Assembly (NCBI RefSeq): GCF_003583765.1
Contig: NZ_QXQA01000009.1
Coordinates: forward strand, 177,384-241,383
Direction: 5' to 3'
Length of the DNA stretch: 64,000 bases
DNA from: Paenibacillus nanensis
GTDB taxonomy: Bacteria > Bacillota > Bacilli > Paenibacillales > Paenibacillaceae
The notes beneath the pieces are model-generated. The model saw nothing but the letters and a program-made list of their open reading frames with translations. It did not search any database and was not told the DNA's origin. Shown piece by piece: positions 1 through 8,499 of this stretch; the stretch's first letter is position 1; every line of letters starts with the position of its first letter. Position numbers and translations under genes: made by a program.

Positions 1-712
1 CATCTTTGATGTCCTGCTTCGACATTTTGAGGCTTTTTTCATGCTCGTACTTCTGATACATAAAATCAAGGAATGCCAGCACCGCAAGTACGGCGCCGAC
101 TTCAAGGCCAAGTTTAATCGTTAAGCTGGCCGTAAACGAGAACGTCGCTTCAAGCGGCATGCTCGAGAGCGTTAAAAGTCTGTCCCACTCGCCCACAATC
201 GTCGAGTAGACCAGGACGCCGATAATCGTAACCTTCAATATGCTCTTCAAAAATTCAACAAGGCTTCGCATCGAAAAAATCCGTTTAAAGCCTTCAATCG
301 GATTCAGCTTGCTCAGCTTTAGCTTGAGAGGCTCCCCCGTCAGTAAAAAACCGAATTGCATGACGTTGCCGACCACGCCAATGACCAATACGATGGCGAA
401 AATTGGGAGCAACATAATCAGCATTTGCTGCGTAATATTAAGGAAAAGCTCCATCACATTTTCGGTCGTCAGCTCCATCGTGAGCCAATCCTGGAACAGG
501 CCGCCGAACATCTCGTTAATACGCGCCTTGTAATAACCGCCTAACATGAGAAAGGAAGCGGAGACAAATAGTAAGATGAGTGCCGGGGACAAGTCGCTCG
601 ATTTCGCAACTTGACCTTTTTTCCTCGCTTCTTGGCGCTTCTTAGGCGTCGCTTTTTCGGTTTTCTCTTGGTTGAACAGCTGCAAGTCCAGCCTAAAGCG
701 ATACTTATGCAC
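1..712 (-). CDS. flhB: FlhB, flagellar export apparatus protein (3' part missing)
   Basis: FlhB is the membrane component of the flagellar type III export gate that switches substrate class once the hook is finished. The 237 codons present begin HKYRFRLDLQLFNQEKTEKA, followed by a basic stretch (TPKKRQEAR) and hydrophobic segments. At the edge the reading frame gives YQKYEHEKSLKMSKQDIKDE, typical of the region just before the autocleaved NPTH loop, which lies outside the window. The GTG start at 712 is chosen because AGGAGG (721-726) sits 8 bases upstream and overlaps the fliR stop. It is the last fla/che gene visible; flhA would be expected next. Confidence 0.93.
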   Translation of the reverse strand, partial: MHKYRFRLDLQLFNQEKTEKATPKKRQEARKKGQVAKSSDLSPALILLFVSASFLMLGGYYKARINEMFGGLFQDWLTMELTTENVMELFLNITQQMLIMLLPIFAIVLVIGVVGNVMQFGFLLTGEPLKLKLSKLNPIEGFKRIFSMRSLVEFLKSILKVTIIGVLVYSTIVGEWDRLLTLSSMPLEATFSFTASLTIKLGLEVGAVLAVLAFLDFMYQKYEHEKSLKMSKQDIKD

Positions 713-724
713 GTTCTTAGCCTC

Positions 725-1519
725 CTATTGTCCTTCAGGCGGACCCTGTACAATTCCGAACAGGCCTTCCAGCGAGTCGAACATAATGGAGAATAGCTTC
801 TCGAATAACAACGCCATACTCGGCATCAGCAGAAAGACCAGGAACAGTCCAAGAATCAGCTTGAGCGGAACGCCGATGACGAACACGTTAAATTGCGGCG
901 CGGTTTTGGTCAAAAACCCTAAACCCAGGTCTGTCAGAAACATCGCGACAACTAGAGGCGCCGCGATCTGAAGAGCCAGCAAAAACGTATTCCCGAATAC
1001 CCGGGTCAAATATTCAGTTAAGCTCCCGCTTACCATGCGGCTGAACAGATCGTTGTCGAGCGGCATCCATTGGTAGCTGTTCATTAACCCCGTTAAGAGA
1101 TAATGATGGCCGTTCATCATCAGGAATACGAGAAGCAGCAGCATGTACTTGAAATTGCCGAGCAGCGGCGCGGATACCCCCGTATGAGGATCCACCACGT
1201 TCGCCATCGCAAGTCCGATCTGCATATCCATGAGCGACCCTGCCGTCTGCACCGCGGCAAAAAACAGATAAACAACAAAACCCATCATCAATCCGATTAA
1301 GATTTCTCTCAGCACGATAAGCACATATTCCGCGTTCGGAACGATCGTTTGGCTCAAGCCGTAAGAGAAAAACACGATGAGGGATATAAAAAATCCTAAC
1401 CCGATCTTAAACGTATTCGGCACCCCTCGCGAAGAAAAGACAGGCGCCACGACGAAAAATGCAGTAATTCGACAAAAAATAAGCAAAAAAATGGGGAAGC
1501 CTTCCACGATCGCGTTCAT
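725..1519 (-). CDS. fliR: FliR, flagellar export gate membrane protein
   Basis: Polytopic inner-membrane subunit of the flagellar type III export gate, which assembles with FliP and FliQ. The 264 residues are almost entirely hydrophobic helices, with the family-typical start NAIVEGFPIFLLIFCRI and the stretch LQIAAPLVVAMFLTDLGLGF near residue 185. The length fits the family (about 260). It follows fliQ after 11 bases and its stop overlaps the flhB Shine-Dalgarno, so the genes are translated as a tight series. Identity rests on sequence plus operon position. Confidence 0.95.
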   Translation of the reverse strand: MNAIVEGFPIFLLIFCRITAFFVVAPVFSSRGVPNTFKIGLGFFISLIVFFSYGLSQTIVPNAEYVLIVLREILIGLMMGFVVYLFFAAVQTAGSLMDMQIGLAMANVVDPHTGVSAPLLGNFKYMLLLLVFLMMNGHHYLLTGLMNSYQWMPLDNDLFSRMVSGSLTEYLTRVFGNTFLLALQIAAPLVVAMFLTDLGLGFLTKTAPQFNVFVIGVPLKLILGLFLVFLLMPSMALLFEKLFSIMFDSLEGLFGIVQGPPEGQ

Positions 1520-1530
1520 TCACTCACAAC

Positions 1531-1800
1531 CTAACCGATATATTGATGAAGATTGTTCAGTAGATTGAAGGTAAAATCAACAATCGTATTCAGAATCCAC
1601 GGTCCAAATACAATAATGGCCAAGAAGACGGCGACGATCTTCGGAACAAAAGCAAGCGTCTGCTCCTGAATTTGAGTGGTCGCCTGGAAAACGCTAATGA
1701 TCAATCCGACAACCAATGCAAGAACAAGCATCGGGGCGCTGGCTTTTAAAACCGTATAGACTGCATCGCCGGCCAATCCGATGATAAAATCCGCGCTCAT
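1531..1800 (-). CDS. fliQ: FliQ, flagellar export gate small membrane protein
   Basis: Small two-helix subunit of the flagellar export gate. The 89-residue product (MSADFIIGLAGDAVYTVLKA...) has two long hydrophobic segments and the family motif around SVFQATTQIQEQTLAFVPK. The frame is also open from a GTG at 1812, but AGGTGG overlaps that GTG and lies 8 bases before the ATG at 1800, so 1800 is the better start. It lies 21 bases downstream of fliP and 11 bases before fliR. Confidence 0.95.
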   Translation of the reverse strand: MSADFIIGLAGDAVYTVLKASAPMLVLALVVGLIISVFQATTQIQEQTLAFVPKIVAVFLAIIVFGPWILNTIVDFTFNLLNNLHQYIG

Positions 1801-1821
1801 CGAATATCCCACCTGCTTTCA

Positions 1822-2583
1822 TCATGTGTTGAAACTGAGCAGCAACGATTTCACAATCAAATACCAGCCGTCTACGAGCACGAAAAGCAGAAGCTTAAAC
1901 GGCAGCGAAATCATGATCGGCGGCAGCATCATCATCCCCATCGCCATGAGCGTACTGGATACGATCATGTCGATCACTAGAAACGGGATAAAGATCATAA
2001 AGCCCATCTGGAATGCCGTTTTCAATTCGCTGATGGCATATGCCGGCACAAGGACGGTAAGCGGTATATCTTCAACCGTCTCAGGCTTCTCTGTCTTCGT
2101 ATAATCCATAAATAGAAGCAAATCTTTCTCCCTCGTATGGGAGAACATAAACTTTTTCATCGGCACCGCCGCTTGATTCAGCGCTTCCGTCTGGGTTAAT
2201 TCCCCTTTCAGATAGGGCTGAAGAGCAACCTCGTTGACTTGCCCGAAGGTCGGGGCCATGATGAACAAGGTTAAAAACAAAGCAAGGCCGATTAACACCT
2301 GATTCGGAGGCATCATCTGCGTACCGAGCGAGGTTCTGACAAAACCCAGTACGATGACGATACGCGTAAAGCTGGTCATCAGCACCAAAATCGCCGGCGC
2401 TATACTTAATACGGTAATGATCAGCAGCAGCGATAAAGCGCTTGTGCCGGGCTGGTCTCCTTCTCCTCCGCCAATATCAATCGATATGTCGGGCAGCGGT
2501 TCGGCGTAGGCTTGCGAATGCGCAAGCATGGAGAGCAGCAGGATAACGGCAAGTGACAGCCAAATTTTATTTCTTTTCATCAT
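1822..2583 (-). CDS. fliP: FliP, flagellar export gate protein
   Basis: Core pore-forming subunit of the flagellar type III export gate. The 253-residue protein begins with a cleavable-type signal peptide (hydrophobic IWLSLAVILLLSMLA, then SQAYA) as is usual for FliP. Four hydrophobic segments follow, with conserved FliP stretches ILVLMTSFTRIVIVLGFVR (about residues 64-82) and MGMMMLPPIMISLPFKLLLF near the C-terminus. The start (2583) overlaps the end of fliO by 17 bases; ATG at 2580 is an equally possible start. Confidence 0.96.
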   Translation of the reverse strand: MMKRNKIWLSLAVILLLSMLAHSQAYAEPLPDISIDIGGGEGDQPGTSALSLLLIITVLSIAPAILVLMTSFTRIVIVLGFVRTSLGTQMMPPNQVLIGLALFLTLFIMAPTFGQVNEVALQPYLKGELTQTEALNQAAVPMKKFMFSHTREKDLLLFMDYTKTEKPETVEDIPLTVLVPAYAISELKTAFQMGFMIFIPFLVIDMIVSSTLMAMGMMMLPPIMISLPFKLLLFVLVDGWYLIVKSLLLSFNT

Positions 2584-3214
2584 CCATCAACCGTTCATAG
2601 GATTTATGGTCTTGCAGCATTTCCTCCAGCTGCTGCTTGCGTTCCGTTTGCTTGCTCAGCTTGCTATTAAGCATCTGCTGGAAGGTATTAGGGTCGTTCC
2701 ATTGCTCCCTGCCCGGTTCGTCTTGAGCGGAACGGCGATCCAGCCATTTCTTCACAAAGTCCGTCATGCTGAGCGGAGTCCACGCGTTTGAGGTTTGGGC
2801 ATCTAACAAAGCGATCAAATGCTCTGCTTCCGCAGGATCGACGCAGCGATCAAGAAGCGTGATATCCTCTCCTACGCCAACGATATAGACGCGTCCCCCA
2901 ATTTCCAGCACTTGCACGGATTTATTCTGCCCTAGCGCGACCCCGCCAAGCGATCGCATGGAACGGTTGCCGCCCCACAGTTGATTGCGTCTCGACAGCC
3001 ATCTCAACGCAAACACAATGAGAACAATAACGATAGCAAGAGCAACCATAACCCACGCCAAACTGCCCAAGAAATCGGCGGGAGAAGTGCTTGGCACATA
3101 GTTCGGCTGCTCTCCGCCTGCGGCGCTGCCGCTGGAATCAGCAGCAGCAATTGCCGGCAAGATCGCAAATCCGATAAAGGTAAGTATCGCCGCGCGCATT
3201 CTAGGAATCAACAT
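2567..3214 (-). CDS. fliO: FliO, flagellar biosynthesis membrane protein
   Basis: FliO helps assemble the FliP ring of the export gate. The 215-residue product has an N-terminal hydrophobic leader (AAILTFIGFAILPAIAAA), one transmembrane helix near residue 60 (LAWVMVALAIVIVLIVFALR), the FliO-domain stretch LGGVALGQNKSVQVLEIGGR, and a charged coiled-coil-like tail. The frame is open further upstream inside cheY; the ATG at 3214, just after the cheY stop at 3228, is the first sensible start, though no strong ribosome binding site precedes it and ATG 3199 is an alternative. FliO is poorly conserved, so position in the operon carries much of the call. Confidence 0.87.
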   Translation of the reverse strand: MLIPRMRAAILTFIGFAILPAIAAADSSGSAAGGEQPNYVPSTSPADFLGSLAWVMVALAIVIVLIVFALRWLSRRNQLWGGNRSMRSLGGVALGQNKSVQVLEIGGRVYIVGVGEDITLLDRCVDPAEAEHLIALLDAQTSNAWTPLSMTDFVKKWLDRRSAQDEPGREQWNDPNTFQQMLNSKLSKQTERKQQLEEMLQDHKSYERLMDDEKK

Positions 3215-3227
3215 GGCGGTTGAACCG

Positions 3228-3590
3228 TTAGCCCAGCGTTTTCTTAATCGCTTCAATAACACGATCCGCTTGGAATGGTTTAACGATAAAGTCTTTCGCG
3301 CCCGCTTGAATCGCGTCGATAACCATCGCTTGCTGGCCCATCGCGGAGCACATAATGACTTTAGCGTTGCCGTCAATCTTTTTGATTTCCTTCAAAGCTG
3401 TAATACCGTCCATCTCAGGCATCGTAATATCCATTGTGATGAGGTCAGGCTTAAGTTCTTTATATTTTTCAACGGCTTGTGCGCCGTCTTGCGCTTCCCC
3501 TACTACTTCATATCCGTTTTTGGATAAAATATCACGAATCATCATGCGCATAAATGCAGCGTCGTCTACGATCAGAATGCGGTTTGCCAT
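3228..3590 (-). CDS. cheY: CheY, chemotaxis response regulator
   Basis: Single-domain receiver that carries the phosphoryl signal from CheA to the flagellar switch. All receiver landmarks are visible in the 120 residues: the acidic pair D9-D10 (ILIVDDAAFMR), phospho-acceptor D54 (LITMDITMPEMDG), the alpha4 region CSAMGQQ and the conserved lysine in FIVKPF. AGGAGG lies 8 bases before the ATG at 3590 and only 2 before the ATG at 3596, so 3590 is preferred. Its place between fliY and fliO is the Bacillus arrangement. Confidence 0.97.
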   Translation of the reverse strand: MANRILIVDDAAFMRMMIRDILSKNGYEVVGEAQDGAQAVEKYKELKPDLITMDITMPEMDGITALKEIKKIDGNAKVIMCSAMGQQAMVIDAIQAGAKDFIVKPFQADRVIEAIKKTLG

Positions 3591-3614
3591 TTTCATTTCC
3601 TCCTAGGATGTTGT

Positions 3615-4889
3615 TTATTGTAATTTTTGAATGCGGTCCCACTGGCTAACGATATCCGTTACGCGCACGCCGAAGTTCTCGTCGATAACGACAACCTCGC
3701 CTTTGGCAATCAGTTTATTATTGACCAGAATGTCGACAGGCTCACCGGCCAGCTTGTCCAGTTCAATAATGGAACCTTGCGAAAGCTCCAGAATATCTTT
3801 AATTTGCTTCTGGGTCCTTCCTAATTCTACAGTGACTTTCAGCGGTATGTCGAGAAGTAAATTCAAGTTCGTGCCGTCATTCGACGCAAATTGCGGTTGG
3901 CCAAAATTTGCGAATTGAACTGGCTGCACATTGACGTTGCGATTCACATTTTGCTGCGGATACCCCGGCGGAGCATATTGGCCCGCATAAGGGTCGTATG
4001 CCGCTGCAGGCTGCCCGTATCCAGGATAAGGAGGCATTGGCGGCTGCTGCTGCATCGGCGGCGCCATGCTCGCTGCAGCCGTCTGCTGGGCTGCCGTATA
4101 TTGCTCTGCTGCCGCAGCCGGAGCTGCCGCAGGAGCTTGCTGCGCTGCAGGCGGCGCCTCGACCGGCGCAGGTGATGGCGACGGTGCAGGCTCTTCCGCA
4201 GTCCCCATTAGAATGGATACCATTTGTTTGGCAAACGACACCGGAAGCAGCTGCATAATGGTCGAATCGATCAGATCGCCGATCGTCAAATGGAACGATA
4301 TTTTGATAAACACATCCGATGGAGGAAGATGGCCCATGCCGTCTCCGTTATTCACATCCAAAATATCGATTCCCGGCGGCGAAATATTGACAAACCGATT
4401 AAAGATTGTCGACATCGAGGTAGCGGAAGAACCCATCATCTGGTTCATCGCTTCCTGAACGGCGCTAATATGAATTTCATTTAATTCTTCGTTAGATACG
4501 AGTCCTTCACCCCCAAGCATCAGATCCGCAATAACCTGAGCGTCTTTGGTTTGAATGACCAGAGAGTTAATGCCTTCAAAGCCGTCTACATACTGCACGC
4601 TTACCGCCACATGCGGCTTAGGGAACACATCCGCAAGCTCATCTCTCATCACAAGCGTAACCGTAGGAGTCGTAATGTCGACTTTCTTGCCTAGCAGGGT
4701 CGACAACGCTGTCGCCGCGCTTCCGAATGTGATGTTCCCGATTTCACCCAAAGCGTCCTGCTCGATGGAAGTTAAATAATCGGAAAGCTGAACTTCATCC
4801 GAAGGCGCTTGTCCGGCATCGGACTCACCCGAGGACTGACGGAGCAATGCGTCGATTTCCTCTTGCGACAAATAATCTTTACTCGTCAT
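3615..4889 (-). CDS. fliY: FliY, flagellar switch protein and CheY-P phosphatase
   Basis: Gram-positive C-ring protein that combines a CheC-type CheY-P phosphatase with a FliN-like switch domain. In 424 residues: an N-terminal YLSQEEIDALL motif resembling the CheY-binding peptide of FliM; a CheC domain with two E-x-x-N centres (EIGN in DALGEIGNITFG and EAMN in QEAMNQMMG); a Pro/Ala/Gln-rich linker at roughly residues 220-320; and a C-terminal SpoA/FliN domain (DIPLKVTVELGRTQKQIKDI onward). Both phosphatase centres look intact. It overlaps the end of fliM by 11 bases. Confidence 0.97.
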   Translation of the reverse strand: MTSKDYLSQEEIDALLRQSSGESDAGQAPSDEVQLSDYLTSIEQDALGEIGNITFGSAATALSTLLGKKVDITTPTVTLVMRDELADVFPKPHVAVSVQYVDGFEGINSLVIQTKDAQVIADLMLGGEGLVSNEELNEIHISAVQEAMNQMMGSSATSMSTIFNRFVNISPPGIDILDVNNGDGMGHLPPSDVFIKISFHLTIGDLIDSTIMQLLPVSFAKQMVSILMGTAEEPAPSPSPAPVEAPPAAQQAPAAAPAAAAEQYTAAQQTAAASMAPPMQQQPPMPPYPGYGQPAAAYDPYAGQYAPPGYPQQNVNRNVNVQPVQFANFGQPQFASNDGTNLNLLLDIPLKVTVELGRTQKQIKDILELSQGSIIELDKLAGEPVDILVNNKLIAKGEVVVIDENFGVRVTDIVSQWDRIQKLQ

Positions 4890-5880
4890 ATTCTTCTACA
4901 GCTCCTTCGTTTACAATCTCATCCACCTGAACGGCCAACTTGTCCCTTACGGAACCCGGGCTTCCGATGAACTTAAGCTTATCGCCAATTTTTATCTTTA
5001 AACCTTCGTTTACGGGCTTATTGAGGTTCAATACATCGCCAACGCCTAAGGACAGAAATTCTTGAATCGTAATCGATGTTTCCCCAAGCTCTGCAACGAT
5101 TGGCAGCTTCGCTTTATTTACACGCTGCTCGAGCACTTCAACTTCTTCTGGAATTCGTTCCTTCTTCTGCGAAACAAACCAGTGATGAACGGACAGCCTC
5201 GGCATAATCGGTTCAATGACGACATGCGGAATACATAGGTTGATCATGCCTGTCGTGTCACCGATCTTCGTGCTGAACGAGATCAGCGCGATCGTTTCGT
5301 TCGGAGAGACAATCTGCATAAACTGAGGATTCGTCTCCAGCGCCTCAAGTCTAGGCTGAATATCGATGATCGTCTTCCACGCTTCCTGCAGACTGTCTAA
5401 CGTTCTGGAAAAAATACGTTCCATGACCGTCGTTTCAATCTCCGTCAGGTTGCTGATTTTTGCGGGGGCAACACCTTGTCCGCCAAGCATCCGGTCCAGC
5501 ATCGCGTATGCGACGTTCGGATGGATCTCAAGCACCATTCGCCCTTCCAGCGGTTCAGCTTCAAATATGTTCAAAATCGTCATCTTCGGAATCGATCGGA
5601 TGAATTCGTCATACGGCAGCTGTTCGACGTCGACGACATTAATTTGAACGAATGTGCGAAGTTGAGCCGAGAAATAGGTTGTCAAATATCGCGCGAAGTT
5701 TTCGTGAATCCGTGTCAAGCTGCGGATATGATCCTTGGAGAATCGGACAGCGCGCTTGAAGTCGTAAACACTGACCTTGCGCGATGTCTCTTCCTTCTTT
5801 AAATCCTCCGCGTCCATCTCCCCGGAAGATAATGCGGCGAGCAGTGCGTCAATTTCATTCTGCGATAAAACATCAACCAA
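4879..5880 (-). CDS. fliM: FliM, flagellar motor switch protein
   Basis: C-ring protein that binds CheY-P and sets rotation sense. The 333 residues begin with the CheY-P-binding peptide VDVLSQNEIDALL, followed by the middle CheC-like domain (DHIRSLTRIHENFARYLTTY, near residue 50) and a C-terminal SpoA domain (VAELGETSITIQEFLSLGVG). The start is set by AAGGAGGT at 5889-5896: the in-frame GTG at 5889 overlaps this site, so translation most likely begins at the TTG at 5880, matching the usual short N-terminus of FliM. It is followed by an 11-base overlap into fliY. Confidence 0.95.
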   Translation of the reverse strand: MVDVLSQNEIDALLAALSSGEMDAEDLKKEETSRKVSVYDFKRAVRFSKDHIRSLTRIHENFARYLTTYFSAQLRTFVQINVVDVEQLPYDEFIRSIPKMTILNIFEAEPLEGRMVLEIHPNVAYAMLDRMLGGQGVAPAKISNLTEIETTVMERIFSRTLDSLQEAWKTIIDIQPRLEALETNPQFMQIVSPNETIALISFSTKIGDTTGMINLCIPHVVIEPIMPRLSVHHWFVSQKKERIPEEVEVLEQRVNKAKLPIVAELGETSITIQEFLSLGVGDVLNLNKPVNEGLKIKIGDKLKFIGSPGSVRDKLAVQVDEIVNEGAVEEYDE

Positions 5881-5916
5881 TTCTCTCACCTCCTTCGAGG
5901 AATATCTTCACCTGGA

Positions 5917-6381
5917 TTAAATTTCCGTAATGATGAAGTTCGTGATTTCCACCTTAACGAGCTTACCGTCAGGCAAAACAGGGTTGATCAGCGTCAACAG
6001 CTTGGATTCAATCGCGTCTTCGCCAGCGGAACCGTTCAGCTCTTCCGCTTTCATATCCGCAAGCGTGCGGCTGACGATCGGCTTGATCTCAATTTCAAGA
6101 AGCTTGTCGAATTCCTCTTTTGTTTTTTTGGAATCCAATTGAAACGCAAAACTCATTCTTACGACATATTCAGGATCAAGCAGATTGCGTTGAAAATCTT
6201 TCAGTTCAGAGGTGACTTCTACGCGTTCGTCCGCTGAAAGCACTTCTATCTCTACCGGCTCGCTATTCGCCGCTTCTTCAGCAGGATCGCTAAACATCGT
6301 ACGGAACAAAAAAATGGCCACGATTGCGATGAGCGTAATCGAAAGCAGAATCGTTATAAGCCAAGGCATCATCTTTTTCAT
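5917..6381 (-). CDS. fliL: FliL, flagellar basal body-associated protein
   Basis: Single-pass membrane protein that surrounds the stator and supports torque. The 154 residues carry one N-terminal transmembrane helix ([20 protein letters not shown]) and a periplasm-side FliL domain, ending in [12 protein letters not shown] as is usual. GGAGGG lies 9 bases before the ATG. The start overlaps the end of swrD by 4 bases (ATGA), showing translational coupling, and fliM follows 36 bases on. Confidence 0.94.
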   Translation of the reverse strand: MKKMMPWLITILLSITLIAIVAIFLFRTMFSDPAEEAANSEPVEIEVLSADERVEVTSELKDFQRNLLDPEYVVRMSFAFQLDSKKTKEEFDKLLEIEIKPIVSRTLADMKAEELNGSAGEDAIESKLLTLINPVLPDGKLVKVEITNFIITEI

Positions 6382-6605
6382 GTCGAAGGACCCTCCATTT
6401 TATCACTCTTATGGGCCGCTGCAACGAGGCCAATTGTTTGAAGATACTGCTGATTGAGCGAAATAAGCTCTGCCGTCTTCTCCTTAACAACCAGCTTTTT
6501 GCCGGTCGTCAGCGTAATGACCGTATCAGCAGACTCTTCAATCAATTCAATAAGAAGAGCATTTATTGTAATTTTTGTTCCATTTAAACGCGTCACGGTG
6601 ATCAT
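6378..6605 (-). CDS. swrD: SwrD (FlbD family) flagellar protein
   Basis: Small cytoplasmic FlbD-family protein; in Bacillus subtilis SwrD raises flagellar motor power. The 75 residues start with the family signature [20 protein letters not shown] and include the typical [16 protein letters not shown] run of six G (6614-6619) lies about 8 bases before the ATG at 6605; the in-frame TTG at 6608 is less likely. Position between flgE and fliL is the conserved one. Confidence 0.92.
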   Translation of the reverse strand: MITVTRLNGTKITINALLIELIEESADTVITLTTGKKLVVKEKTAELISLNQQYLQTIGLVAAAHKSDKMEGPST

Positions 6606-6666
6606 CAATGAACCCCCCTTTTCATATAGGGGGGACTGACGCCCCCCGCTTACAGTTTACCTAGAA

Positions 6667-7479
6667 TTAACGCTTCAGGTTGACAACTTCCTGCAATATT
6701 TCATCGGAAGTCGTAATAATTCTTGAATTCGCCTGGAAGCCGCGCTGCGCAACGATCATTTCGGTGAACTCCGCCGTCAAGTCAACGTTAGACATCTCCA
6801 GCTGACCGGAGATGATCGCGCCTGTGCCGGCTTCAGGATCGTTCGCTGTCAGAAGCTCGAATTCGCCGTCCGGATTCGCGTTAACGGTCATGCGGTACAG
6901 ATTGCCGCCAACCTTCTCAAGACCGCTTGGGTTGACAACCTTCGCGATGGCAATTGGGCCGAATTCAGCTTGTCCGTCAGCTGTCACGCCCAGTATCATA
7001 CCGTCTTGGCCGATCGTGAAAGCTGTAACCGTATCATCCAGCGTAATTGGCGCGCCGCCTTGATCAAGAACGAACATGCCGTCCGTAGTTACCAATTGTC
7101 TCGCGGCGTCAAGCGTGAAGTTGCCCGCGCGGGTCAGCATTTGCTCCGTTCCGTCTCCGGCCGATACGACGAAAAAGCCGTCGCCGTCGATACGCAGGTC
7201 GGTTACTTGGTTCGTCGTCATGGCGCTGCCTGCCGTATGAACCGTATCAATTGATGCGATCGATACGCCGAGACCGATCTGCTTGGCGTTTACGCCGCCG
7301 CTTGTGCCTGCTTCCGGTGCCGTCACGCCGGAAACCGTCTGGCTCAAAATATCTTGGAACATGACGCGTCCGGCTTTAAATCCAACCGTATTCACGTTTG
7401 CGATGTTGTTGCCGATTACGTCAAGCTTTGTTTGAAACCCTCTCATACCGGAAACGCCGGAGTACATCGATCTCAACAT
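6667..7479 (-). CDS. flgE: Flagellar hook protein FlgE (FlgG-like)
   Basis: Extracellular axial protein of the hook. The 270-residue product has the N-terminal rod/hook signature MLRSMYSGVSGMRGFQTKLD with IGNNIANVNTVGFK, a central FlgE/F/G domain (TDLRIDGDGFFVV) and the C-terminal signature SNVDLTAEFTEMIVAQRGFQ. At this length it looks like FlgG, and homologues are often labelled so; in Bacillus the gene at this operon position encodes the hook subunit. GGAGGT is 9 bases before the ATG. Confidence 0.92.
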   Translation of the reverse strand: MLRSMYSGVSGMRGFQTKLDVIGNNIANVNTVGFKAGRVMFQDILSQTVSGVTAPEAGTSGGVNAKQIGLGVSIASIDTVHTAGSAMTTNQVTDLRIDGDGFFVVSAGDGTEQMLTRAGNFTLDAARQLVTTDGMFVLDQGGAPITLDDTVTAFTIGQDGMILGVTADGQAEFGPIAIAKVVNPSGLEKVGGNLYRMTVNANPDGEFELLTANDPEAGTGAIISGQLEMSNVDLTAEFTEMIVAQRGFQANSRIITTSDEILQEVVNLKR

Positions 7480-7565
7480 AGGTTTCTAACCTCCAAATGG
7501 TTTAATATCATGCGTTTGTTGCTTCAGTCGATCCGCAACAAAATGGCCTCCGTATAGGTCCAGCC

Positions 7566-7952
7566 TTACGATAAAATAATCGCACTGTCTATCTGAGTAA
7601 ACACGTTGCTTTTCATTTGTTTGCCGTCCATTGCCGTAACAACCGTGCGGCTCGGGACGTTAACGATCATGGCAATATCTTTAAAAACGATCAAAGAGTC
7701 CTTTGCGCCTTTCGAAGCGGCGTCATCCACAGCCTTCATAATTTGAGATAAGGAGTCCGGCTGCAGCGTAATGCCTCTCTGTTCCATTCGAACCTCGGCA
7801 TGATGGCTGAACTTCAGCACCTTCGATTCCAGCAAATCGCGGAATTCTGTAGACTGCGGCGCTCTGCCCATGCTGGTCTTTGCTGCTTTATCGTGCTGTA
7901 GAGGCGTCGTCTTTATCGGGAACAGGTGACCGATCTTCATCTTATCGCTCAT
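7566..7952 (-). CDS. TIGR02530-family flagellar operon protein
   Basis: A 128-residue protein encoded between flgD and flgE, a constant position for the TIGR02530 family in Firmicutes. The conserved core is visible as KFSHHAEVRMEQRGITLQ followed by MKAVDDAASKGAKDSLIVF and VPSRTVVTAMD. No signal peptide or membrane helix is seen, so it is probably cytoplasmic and may assist hook assembly; its biochemical role is not established. It overlaps flgD by 4 bases (ATGA) and is surely co-translated. Confidence 0.87.
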   Translation of the reverse strand: MSDKMKIGHLFPIKTTPLQHDKAAKTSMGRAPQSTEFRDLLESKVLKFSHHAEVRMEQRGITLQPDSLSQIMKAVDDAASKGAKDSLIVFKDIAMIVNVPSRTVVTAMDGKQMKSNVFTQIDSAIILS

Positions 7953-8452
7953 GGTGTCTCCACCTCTTCCGTTCCTTCTTCTGTCTCTTCGGCCGATTCA
8001 TCATCCTTTGCCGCAGGCTCGTTCTCCGAGATCGAAACGAGGTAATCGAGCGCAACCTCCTTGCCGCCGATCTTCGCGTATAGAACGCCGTCTTTGGACA
8101 GAATCGAATCGACTTTCCCGTTAACGGCTGTAATGCTGCCGCTTGCGTCGTACTCGTTCCACTCCACCCACTTGCCGATCAAGCTAGAGGCGGTGCCGAT
8201 ATTCTGCCGCAGCAGCGACAGCTCCGTGGACATGTTCATCAGCTGTTCAACTGAAGTAAACTGGGCCATCTGAGCAATAAATTCCTTATCCTGCATCGGC
8301 TGCATCGGATCTTGGTTACGCAGCTGCGTTACAAGAATTTGTAGAAATTGATCTTTGCCAAGCGCATCCGTATTTTTCTTAGCGGCCGCTGCCTGGACGT
8401 TGCTCTTGTCATAATTGGGCCAGACATTACGGGTAGAAACGCTATCTGCCAT
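7949..8452 (-). CDS. flgD: FlgD, hook cap (hook assembly scaffold) protein
   Basis: FlgD caps the growing hook and guides FlgE polymerisation. The 167 residues contain the N-terminal FlgD signature LGKDQFLQILVTQLRNQDPM, then QPMQDKEFIAQMAQFTSVEQ. The C-terminal part is short and ends in an acidic tail (DDESAEETEEGTEEVE), as in other Gram-positive FlgD proteins. AGGAGGT lies 8 bases before the ATG. The flanking genes fliK and TIGR02530 support the call. Confidence 0.94.
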   Translation of the reverse strand: MADSVSTRNVWPNYDKSNVQAAAAKKNTDALGKDQFLQILVTQLRNQDPMQPMQDKEFIAQMAQFTSVEQLMNMSTELSLLRQNIGTASSLIGKWVEWNEYDASGSITAVNGKVDSILSKDGVLYAKIGGKEVALDYLVSISENEPAAKDDESAEETEEGTEEVETP

Positions 8453-8499
8453 TTCTGTTCACCTCCTGCCTTTCACATCAACGCCATCAACCAATCCAC